The notes under the pieces: model-generated
The model's database searches: none
Told to the model about the DNA's origin: nothing
The model's input: the letters and a program-made list of their open reading frames with translations, nothing else
Part shown: one piece after another, positions 7,972 through 13,270 of the stretch
How the letters are laid out: each line of letters opens with the position of its first letter
Numbering within the stretch: the first letter of the stretch is position 1
Program-made: the position numbers and the translations under genes
From: Bacteroidales bacterium
GTDB taxonomy: Bacteria; Bacteroidota; Bacteroidia; Bacteroidales; ML635J-15
DNA: 13,270 bases
Direction of reading: 5' to 3'
Assembly (NCBI GenBank): GCA_028697515.1
Contig: JAQVEY010000022.1
Coordinates: 1-13,270, forward strand

Positions 7972-8487
7972 ATGTCAAATAACATCAGAAAAGTTAAAAC
8001 AAGTGATCTTGAACTAAAAGATAGACTTGTTAGTATCCAGAGAGTAACAAAAGTTACAAAAGGTGGTAGAACATTTAGTTTTGCTGCGATTGTTGTAGTT
8101 GGAAACGAAAACGGTATTGTCGGATACGGTTTAGGTAAAGCAAGTGAGGTAACAACCGCTATTGGCAAAGGAGTAGAAGATGCAAAAAAGAATCTTGTAA
8201 AAGTGCCGGTCTTTAAAGGAACGATTCCTCATGAACAAACTGCAAAATATGGAGGCGCTAAAGTATGGCTTAAACCTGCCGCTTCGGGAACCGGAGTTAA
8301 AGCTGGTGGTGCTATGCGTGCTGTTCTTGAAAGTGCAGGAATAACAGATATACTTGCAAAATCAAAAGGATCTTCAAATCCACACAATTTGGTAAAAGCT
8401 ACTGTTAATGCTCTTACAGAACTTAGAGATGCAAATTCAGTTGCATATCAAAGACAGATTAATTTAGACAAAGTATTTAACGGTTAA
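7972..8487 (+). CDS. rpsE: 30S ribosomal protein uS5 (S5)
   Basis: Small-subunit protein at the mRNA entry and decoding region; mutations in its N-terminal loop give spectinomycin resistance or decoding errors in other bacteria. It has 171 residues. The N-terminal double-stranded RNA-binding-like domain spans about 15-78 and shows [19 protein letters not shown] and [21 protein letters not shown]. The loop residues VTKGGR match the sensitive form of the family. The C-terminal domain has [30 protein letters not shown] and the end contains [16 protein letters not shown], all diagnostic. Gaps are 6 bp and 10 bp to the neighbours. Confidence 0.98.
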   Translation: MSNNIRKVKTSDLELKDRLVSIQRVTKVTKGGRTFSFAAIVVVGNENGIVGYGLGKASEVTTAIGKGVEDAKKNLVKVPVFKGTIPHEQTAKYGGAKVWLKPAASGTGVKAGGAMRAVLESAGITDILAKSKGSSNPHNLVKATVNALTELRDANSVAYQRQINLDKVFNG

Positions 8488-8497
8488 AAACTTGGTT

Positions 8498-8677
8498 ATG
8501 ACAAAAATCAGAATTACACAAATAAAAAGTAAGATAGGCAGTACAAAGAGGCAAAAAAATACTCTTGAAGCTCTTGGGATTAAAAAAATGAATAATCCTA
8601 TTGAGCACGAGGCCACACCTCAGATATTAGGTATGGTTGAGAAGTTACGTCATTTAGTTAAAGTAGAAGAAATTTAA
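8498..8677 (+). CDS. rpmD: 50S ribosomal protein uL30 (L30)
   Basis: Small accessory large-subunit protein. It is 59 residues from the ATG at 8498. An in-frame TTG at 8492 would add two residues, but MTKIRITQIKSKIG is the typical L30 start. The family signature follows: QIKSKIGSTKRQKNTLEALGIKKMNNPIEHEATPQILGMV. The protein is lost in some bacterial lineages, so its presence is informative for the organism. It lies in the standard place between rpsE and rplO (10 bp and 20 bp). Confidence 0.96.
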   Translation: MTKIRITQIKSKIGSTKRQKNTLEALGIKKMNNPIEHEATPQILGMVEKLRHLVKVEEI

Positions 8678-8697
8678 TAATTTTAAATAGACACATT

Positions 8698-9144
8698 ATG
8701 GATTTAAGTTGCTTAACACCAGCAGAAGGTTCTGTCAAAAACAGAAAAAGAATTGGTAGAGGTCAGGGCTCTGGAAGAGGCGGAACTTCAACAAGAGGTC
8801 ATAAAGGTGCCAAATCCAGATCAGGATATAAGAGAAAAATTGGATTTGAGGGAGGACAAATGCCTTTGCAAAGAACATCGCCTAAATTTGGTTTTAAAAA
8901 TAGAAATAGGGTAGAATATAAAGGCATCAATGTTTCAACTTTGCAGGTTCTGATTGAAAACAAAAAATATGATATAATTGATTTAGATATAATTGTTGAT
9001 AATGGACTTGCTTCAAAAAGAGATTTAGTTAAAATATTAGGCAATGGAGATTTAAAATCGAAAATCACTGTTAAAGCTCATGCATTTTCTAAATCTGCAA
9101 TTGAAAAAATCGAAGCAGTAGGTGGAACCATCGAAAAAATTTAA
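8698..9144 (+). CDS. rplO: 50S ribosomal protein uL15 (L15)
   Basis: Late-assembling large-subunit protein whose extended N-terminal arm threads through 23S rRNA. It has 148 residues. The Gly- and Arg-rich arm is obvious (RIGRGQGSGRGGTSTRGHKG, about 18-37), followed by SGYKRKIGFEGGQMPLQRTSPKFGF. The globular C-terminal half has VDNGLASKRDLVKILGNGDL and ends with AVGGTIEKI. It is followed at 2 bp by secY, the usual arrangement. The leader (TTTTAAATAGACACATT before ATG) shows no Shine-Dalgarno sequence. Confidence 0.97.
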   Translation: MDLSCLTPAEGSVKNRKRIGRGQGSGRGGTSTRGHKGAKSRSGYKRKIGFEGGQMPLQRTSPKFGFKNRNRVEYKGINVSTLQVLIENKKYDIIDLDIIVDNGLASKRDLVKILGNGDLKSKITVKAHAFSKSAIEKIEAVGGTIEKI

Positions 9145-9146
9145 AA

Positions 9147-10481
9147 ATGAAAAGATTTTTTGATACAATAAAGAATATTTTTAAGATAGAAGATCTCAGA
9201 ACGAGAATTCTTCTAACACTTGGATATATCGTTATTTACAGATTGGGCGCACACGTGGTGCTACCGGGTATCAATCCTAATGAATTAGCTGGTCTCGAAA
9301 GACAAACATCAGAAGGTGTGTTAAGCCTACTAGATATGTTTTCTGGAGGCGCTTTTTCAAACGCATCAATTTTTGCTTTAGGTATCATGCCTTATATTTC
9401 TGCAAGCATTGTTGTGCAGTTATTGGGGATTGCAGTACCTTATTTTCAAAGATTACAGCGTGAAGGCGAAAGTGGAAGAAAGAAAATGAACCAAATAACT
9501 AGGTATCTAACCATAGGTATTTTGGTGTTGCAAGCTCCTACTTATGTTGCTAATTTACATGCACAATTACCACCCGATGCTTTTGTACTTACAGGAACAT
9601 TCTTTACTATATCCTCTGTCTTGATTTTAACTGCAGGTACCATGTTTGTAATGTGGTTGGGAGAGAAAATTACTGATCGTGGAATAGGAAATGGAATCTC
9701 GCTGATAATCATGATTGGTATTATTGCTAGATTACCTTATGCTTTCTTTGGTGAAGCAGTTATCAGATTCGAAGAAGTTGGAGGAGGCCTTCTACTATTA
9801 GTTTTAGAGATTATAGCTTTGTTTGTTATATTTATGGTATCAATTGCATTGGTTCAAGCCGTAAGAAGAATACCTGTTCAATACGCAAAGAGAGTTGTAG
9901 GTAATAAGCAATATGGAGGTGTTCGTCAATATATTCCGCTTAAAGTTAATGCAGCAGGCGTTATGCCTATCATTTTTGCACAGGCATTGATGTTCGTACC
10001 TATGATGTTGGCAGGTTTTGGTGGTGAGAGTATGGGTGCTTTTGCTGCGGCTTTTGCAAACTACACAGGTTTCTGGTATAACTTTACGTTTGCATTCTTA
10101 ATTATAATATTTACTTATTTCTATACAGCTGTAACTATTAATCCTCAACAAATGGCAGAGGATATGAAGAAAAATGGTGGTTTTATTCCCGGTATTAAAC
10201 CAGGTAAAAAAACCGTTGAGTTTTTGGATTCAATTATGTCAAAAATAACTCTGCCAGGATCCATATTTTTAGCATTTATTGCAATACTTCCTTCACTAGT
10301 AATGTTGGCAGGTGTTAACGGACAATTTGCTCAATTTTTTGGAGGAACTTCATTGTTGATTTTAGTAGGAGTTGTATTAGATACTTTACAACAGATAGAA
10401 AGCCACTTGCTAATGCGTCACTATGATGGGTTAACAAAAAGTGGTAGAATAAAAGGCAGAGGTTCGTCCAATGCAATATAG
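9147..10481 (+). CDS. secY: Protein translocase channel subunit SecY
   Basis: Forms the Sec protein-conducting channel in the inner membrane with SecE and SecG, used with SecA or a docked ribosome. It has 444 residues and ten hydrophobic segments at roughly 19-38, 74-98, 118-136, 150-170, 180-200, 214-236, 268-290, 310-330, 368-388 and 398-416. The plug region follows the first helix (about 55-72, LSLLDMFSGGAF). The cytoplasmic loop at about 240-264 (RRIPVQYAKR and GGVRQYIPLKVN) and the loop at about 332-358 (NPQQMAEDMKKNGGFIPGIKPG) are conserved and contact SecA or the ribosome. The gene ends the spc-type block. It is followed by map after 14 bp, without the adk gene found in many other bacteria. 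Confidence 0.98.
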   Translation: MKRFFDTIKNIFKIEDLRTRILLTLGYIVIYRLGAHVVLPGINPNELAGLERQTSEGVLSLLDMFSGGAFSNASIFALGIMPYISASIVVQLLGIAVPYFQRLQREGESGRKKMNQITRYLTIGILVLQAPTYVANLHAQLPPDAFVLTGTFFTISSVLILTAGTMFVMWLGEKITDRGIGNGISLIIMIGIIARLPYAFFGEAVIRFEEVGGGLLLLVLEIIALFVIFMVSIALVQAVRRIPVQYAKRVVGNKQYGGVRQYIPLKVNAAGVMPIIFAQALMFVPMMLAGFGGESMGAFAAAFANYTGFWYNFTFAFLIIIFTYFYTAVTINPQQMAEDMKKNGGFIPGIKPGKKTVEFLDSIMSKITLPGSIFLAFIAILPSLVMLAGVNGQFAQFFGGTSLLILVGVVLDTLQQIESHLLMRHYDGLTKSGRIKGRGSSNAI

Positions 10482-10495
10482 TAAAATGTTCTTTG

Positions 10496-11272
10496 ATGAT
10501 ATTTATTAAAACAGAGGAAGAGGTTGAACTGATTAGGCAAAGCAATTTATTAGTTTCAAGAACACATGCAATGCTTGCTGGTGAGATTAAAGAAGGTGTT
10601 TCAACTTTGTTTCTCGACAAATTGGCTGAAGAATTCATTAGAGATAATGGAGGAACTCCAGGTTTTTTGCATTACAATGGTTTTCCAAACACATTATGCG
10701 TTTCGGTAAACGATGTGGTAGTGCATGGAATACCTTCGGGATATTTACTAAGAAACGGAGATATTGTTTCAGTTGATTGTGGAGCTGTTTTAAATGGTTA
10801 TAACGGAGATTCTTGTTATACGTTTGAGGTTGGAGAAGTAAAGCCTAAGATTAAAGCCTTGTTGCAATGCACAAAAGAGTGTTTGTATAAAGGCATTGAA
10901 AAGGCGATTGTGGGTAACACTACTGGAGATATTGGTAATGCGATTCAAACTCATGCAGAATCTCATGGCTATTCTGTAGTTAGAGAACTCGTTGGCCACG
11001 GAATAGGAAAACAACTTCATGAAGAACCCGAAGTTCCAAATTATGGAAGAAGTGGTAAAGGCGTGAAGCTTCGTGAATTAATGACCATTGCAATTGAACC
11101 AATGATAAACTTGGGACGAAAAGATATTTTTCAAGAAAGAGATCATTGGACAATTAAGACAACGGATGGAAAACCCTCAGCTCATTTTGAGCATACGGTT
11201 GCGGTGAGAAAGGATAAAGCAGAGATTTTATCAGATTTTAGTATAATAGAAGAAGTTTTAAAAAAGAAATAG
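10496..11272 (+). CDS. map: Methionine aminopeptidase, type I
   Basis: Cytoplasmic metallopeptidase that removes the initiator methionine from new proteins when the second residue is small. It has 258 residues from the ATG at 10496. A TTG directly upstream at 10493 would add one residue and is less likely. Active-site residues of the pita-bread fold are all present: His77 (VVVHGIPS), Asp94 (SVDCG), Asp105 (GYNGDS), His168 ([11 protein letters not shown]), Glu201 (AIEPMI) and Glu232 (HFEHTVAV). The last five form the two-metal site. There is no N-terminal zinc-finger extension, so it is the short bacterial type. It sits between secY and infA. It is translated with the ribosomal genes, fitting its co-translational job. 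Confidence 0.97.
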   Translation: MIFIKTEEEVELIRQSNLLVSRTHAMLAGEIKEGVSTLFLDKLAEEFIRDNGGTPGFLHYNGFPNTLCVSVNDVVVHGIPSGYLLRNGDIVSVDCGAVLNGYNGDSCYTFEVGEVKPKIKALLQCTKECLYKGIEKAIVGNTTGDIGNAIQTHAESHGYSVVRELVGHGIGKQLHEEPEVPNYGRSGKGVKLRELMTIAIEPMINLGRKDIFQERDHWTIKTTDGKPSAHFEHTVAVRKDKAEILSDFSIIEEVLKKK

Positions 11273-11285
11273 AATAGTTAAACTT

Positions 11286-11504
11286 ATGGCAAAACAACCA
11301 TCAATAGAGTTAGATGGAACGATAATAGAAGCATTATCAAATGCAATGTTTCGAGTTGAACTTGAAAACGGGCATGTTATTATTGCTCATATTTCGGGGA
11401 AAATGAGGATGCATTACATTAGGATTTTGCCTGGTGATAAAGTAAGACTGGAAATGTCGCCATACGATTTAACGAAAGGAAGAATAACATATAGATACAA
11501 ATAA
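11286..11504 (+). CDS. infA: Translation initiation factor IF-1
   Basis: Binds the A site of the 30S subunit during initiation and assists IF-2 and IF-3. It has 72 residues, the typical size, and is one S1-type OB-fold. The start [30 protein letters not shown], the centre [22 protein letters not shown] and the end [16 protein letters not shown] are nearly invariant in the family. It is separated by 13 bp from both map and rpmJ, in the SecY-Map-IF1-L36 order common in many bacteria. Confidence 0.98.
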   Translation: MAKQPSIELDGTIIEALSNAMFRVELENGHVIIAHISGKMRMHYIRILPGDKVRLEMSPYDLTKGRITYRYK

Positions 11505-11517
11505 AAACATTATAAAA

Positions 11518-11634
11518 ATGAAAGTTAGAGCATCAGTAAAGAAAAGAAGTGACGATTGTATTATCGTCAAGCGTAAAGGAAGGATTTATGTAATCAATAA
11601 AAAGAATCCAAAATATAAACAACGTCAGGGATAG
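11518..11634 (+). CDS. rpmJ: 50S ribosomal protein bL36 (L36), zinc-free form
   Basis: Smallest bacterial ribosomal protein, 38 residues here, near the 5S rRNA side of the large subunit. It is the short gene between infA and rpsM. The start [14 protein letters not shown] and the end NPKYKQRQG are diagnostic. The zinc-binding form has three Cys and one His (11, 14, 27 and 33 in the 37-residue type). Here only Cys14 remains; the first Cys is Ser11, the third is replaced by Asn27 (INKKN) and the His is Tyr33 or 34 (PKYKQ), so it should not bind zinc. There is a one-residue insertion before NPKYK, as I recall for Bacteroidota. The gap to rpsM, 29 bp, is the largest in the window. Confidence 0.96.
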   Translation: MKVRASVKKRSDDCIIVKRKGRIYVINKKNPKYKQRQG

Positions 11635-11663
11635 TAATTTAGTAATTAAACAAATATAAGAAT

Positions 11664-12029
11664 ATGGCAAGAATAGCAGGTGTAGACATTCCTAATAATA
11701 AGCGTGGAGAAATAGCGCTTACCTACATCTATGGAATTGGTCGTAGCAGAGCTACAAAAATTTTAGAAGAAGCTGGTGTTGATTGTAATATCAAATCGAA
11801 AGATTGGAATGACGATCAGATAGCCTTAATACGTCAAGCTGTCGGTAAATTCAGACTTGAAGGAGAATTGCGTTCCGAAGTTCAGCTGAACATTAAACGC
11901 TTACAAGATATCGGATGTTATCGTGGTATAAGACATCGTATCGGGTTGCCTTTAAGAGGTCAGCATACTAAGAACAATGCGAGAACCCGCAGAGGTAAAA
12001 AGAAAACTATTGCCAACAAAAAGAAATAA
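11664..12029 (+). CDS. rpsM: 30S ribosomal protein uS13 (S13)
   Basis: Small-subunit head protein that forms inter-subunit bridges and touches P-site tRNA through its C-terminal tail. It has 121 residues. The start [30 protein letters not shown] is diagnostic. The helical centre includes the helix-two-turns-helix region, and the conserved C-terminal part is [31 protein letters not shown] (about 84-114), ending in a basic KKK tail. It opens the alpha-type block. In E. coli S4 represses this operon at an mRNA pseudoknot before rpsM; only 29 bp separate rpmJ and rpsM here, so such a leader cannot lie wholly between the genes. Confidence 0.98.
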   Translation: MARIAGVDIPNNKRGEIALTYIYGIGRSRATKILEEAGVDCNIKSKDWNDDQIALIRQAVGKFRLEGELRSEVQLNIKRLQDIGCYRGIRHRIGLPLRGQHTKNNARTRRGKKKTIANKKK

Positions 12030-12036
12030 TTGAGAT

Positions 12037-12426
12037 ATGGCTAATAAAGCAAGAGTTACAAAAAAACGTGTAGTTAAAGTTGAAGCCACAGGACAGGCTC
12101 ACATTCACACATCGTTTAATAACATTATTGTTACATTGACAAACAATGAAGGTCAGGTTATATCATGGTCTTCATCTGGAAAAAATGGGTTTAGAGGTTC
12201 AAAAAAGAACACTCCTTATGCAGGCCAAATGGCTGCAGAAGATTGTGGGAAAACAGCTTTTGATTTAGGATTACGTAAAGTAAAAGCTTTTGTTAAAGGA
12301 CCAGGTGCAGGTCGTGAATCAGCTGTTAGATCTTTGCACAATATGGGAATTGAAGTAACTGAAATTGTTGATGTTACTCCTTTACCACATAACGGTTGCA
12401 GACCACCAAAGAGAAGAAGAGTATAA
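12037..12426 (+). CDS. rpsK: 30S ribosomal protein uS11 (S11)
   Basis: Platform protein of the small subunit that contacts mRNA near the E site; in Bacteroidota the platform is also where the 16S rRNA 3' tail is held away from mRNA. It has 129 residues. The basic N-terminal tail ([13 protein letters not shown]) leads into [50 protein letters not shown]. The end [19 protein letters not shown] is nearly invariant. Gaps are 7 bp from rpsM and 24 bp to rpsD. Confidence 0.98.
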   Translation: MANKARVTKKRVVKVEATGQAHIHTSFNNIIVTLTNNEGQVISWSSSGKNGFRGSKKNTPYAGQMAAEDCGKTAFDLGLRKVKAFVKGPGAGRESAVRSLHNMGIEVTEIVDVTPLPHNGCRPPKRRRV

Positions 12427-12450
12427 TATTGATTTTATAATTAATAAGAA

Positions 12451-13059
12451 ATGGCAAGATATAGAGGACCGCAAACTAAAATTGCGCGAAAATTTGGAGA
12501 ACCTATTTTTGGACCGGATAGAGTATTGGAAAAAAAGAACTATCCTCCTGGAATGCATGGTTTGAGCAAAAAAAGAAGAAAAACTTCTGAGTATGGTATT
12601 CAGCTAAAAGAAAAGCAAAAAGCTAAGTACACTTATGGAATTTTAGAAAGACAATTCCGTAATACTTTTGAAAAAGCTACAAGAAGTAAGGGCGTAACAG
12701 GTATTGTTCTGCTTCAATTGCTGGAATCAAGATTAGATAATGTGGTATTTAGACTGGGTGTCGCTCCTTCAAGAGCTGCTGCACGACAGTTAGTTTCACA
12801 TCGTCATATTTTGGTAGATGGTAAATTGTGCAATATTCCTTCTTATACTGTAAAGCCTGGTGAAATAATTGGTGTACGCGAAAAATCAAAATCACTTGAA
12901 TTAATAACTAATTCGTTAAGTGGTTTTAATCATAGCAAATATCCATGGATTGAATGGGATGCAGATGTAATGGCAGGAAAATTTATGTCTATTCCGGAGC
13001 GCGAAGATATTCCGGAAAATATTAAAGAGCAGTTAATAGTTGAATTGTATTCAAAATAA
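12451..13059 (+). CDS. rpsD: 30S ribosomal protein uS4 (S4), zinc-free form
   Basis: Primary 16S rRNA-binding protein that starts 30S body assembly and lines the mRNA entry channel. It has 202 residues. The N-terminal part ([20 protein letters not shown], then [44 protein letters not shown]) is typical and has no Cys cluster, so this is the form without zinc; the only Cys (127) is in the S4 domain. The S4 RNA-binding domain lies at about 92-152 ([33 protein letters not shown]). The C-terminal [23 protein letters not shown] is conserved. It is followed by rpoA after 11 bp, as in the alpha operon. Confidence 0.98.
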   Translation: MARYRGPQTKIARKFGEPIFGPDRVLEKKNYPPGMHGLSKKRRKTSEYGIQLKEKQKAKYTYGILERQFRNTFEKATRSKGVTGIVLLQLLESRLDNVVFRLGVAPSRAAARQLVSHRHILVDGKLCNIPSYTVKPGEIIGVREKSKSLELITNSLSGFNHSKYPWIEWDADVMAGKFMSIPEREDIPENIKEQLIVELYSK

Positions 13060-13070
13060 AAAATAAATAG

Positions 13071-13270
13071 ATGGCAATTTTAGCATTTCAAAAACCCGAT
13101 AAAGTAATAATGCTTGAGGCTGATGATTTTCATGGAAAATTTGAATTTCGTCCACTTGAGCCAGGATATGGAATTACAGTTGGTAATGCATTGAGAAGAA
13201 TATTACTTTGTTCTCTGGAAGGATATGCAATTTCTTCTGTTAGAATAGAAGGCGTTGCTCACGAATTCTC
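13071..13270 (+). CDS. rpoA: DNA-directed RNA polymerase subunit alpha, 3' end missing
   Basis: Alpha subunit, whose N-terminal domain dimerises and nucleates assembly of RNA polymerase. The reading frame opens with ATG at 13071 and runs to the window edge, giving 66 codons of about 330 expected. The visible part starts [16 protein letters not shown] and contains the diagnostic motif [20 protein letters not shown] (about 27-46), followed by [17 protein letters not shown]. This is the alpha N-terminal domain including its conserved dimer-interface helix. The C-terminal domain is beyond the window. rplQ would be expected downstream but cannot be seen. Confidence 0.97.
   Translation, partial: MAILAFQKPDKVIMLEADDFHGKFEFRPLEPGYGITVGNALRRILLCSLEGYAISSVRIEGVAHEF

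Noticed and set aside
10315..10638. Minus-strand open frame of 107 codons across the secY-map junction
   Set aside because: It overlaps two certain genes on the other strand and resembles no known protein; the low-complexity composition fits an antisense shadow.
11635..11663. Possible internal promoter in the largest intergenic gap, before rpsM
   Set aside because: The 29 bases are AT-rich but contain neither a TTTG box nor a TAnnTTTG element at the right spacing, so no promoter can be supported.
12365..12565. Plus-strand open frame of 66 codons across the rpsK-rpsD junction
   Set aside because: It overlaps the highly conserved end of rpsK and the start of rpsD in another frame and has no recognisable features.
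1..13270. A hidden mobile element, CRISPR array, defence gene or other undescribed system
   Set aside because: Every stretch is accounted for by conserved housekeeping genes on one strand with gaps of 29 bp or less. No direct or inverted repeats of element size and no foreign coding region were seen.

Overview
The window is a piece of a bacterial chromosome holding an uninterrupted ribosomal-protein super-operon, equivalent to the S10, spc and alpha operons of Escherichia coli joined end to end. It carries 29 genes, all on the + strand. The first (rpsJ) and last (rpoA) are cut by the window edges. The DNA is AT-rich, and the source is most likely a member of the Bacteroidota. Four things support this: (1) gene starts lie in A-rich leaders with essentially no Shine-Dalgarno sequence; (2) map and infA follow secY directly, with no adk; (3) bL36, uS14 and uS4 are all zinc-free (C-minus) forms; (4) the protein sequences match Bacteroidota versions as I remember them, for example the uL2 loop with Met after VDHP. 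I cannot place it below phylum level from sequence alone.

Layout. Positions 1-5066 hold the S10-like block: rpsJ (partial), rplC, rplD, rplW, rplB, rpsS, rplV, rpsC, rplP, rpmC, rpsQ. Positions 5069-10481 hold the spc-like block: rplN, rplX, rplE, rpsN, rpsH, rplF, rplR, rpsE, rpmD, rplO, secY. Positions 10496-13270 hold map, infA, rpmJ and the alpha-like block rpsM, rpsK, rpsD, rpoA (partial). The 38-codon rpmJ at 11518-11634 is short and easily missed.

No intergenic gap exceeds 29 bp. Two gene pairs overlap by one base in a TAATG junction (rplC/rplD and rplX/rplE). I found no convincing promoter, terminator, tRNA, mobile element, repeat array or CRISPR, and no stretch above 300 bp lacks a gene. 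The simplest reading is one long transcript, or several nested ones whose promoters are outside the window or not recognisable by eye.

The products work together in making protein. Most are small- and large-subunit ribosomal proteins. IF-1 acts in initiation, methionine aminopeptidase trims the new N-terminus, SecY forms the export channel for nascent and finished proteins, and RpoA is the assembly platform of RNA polymerase.

For four genes (rpmC, rplX, rpmD, map) I moved the start from an upstream GTG or TTG to the adjacent ATG, because the ATG gives the family-typical N-terminus. I found no undescribed system. This is a conserved housekeeping locus, and the findings are modest sequence-level points. 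The best is a lone Shine-Dalgarno-like sequence ahead of rplE.
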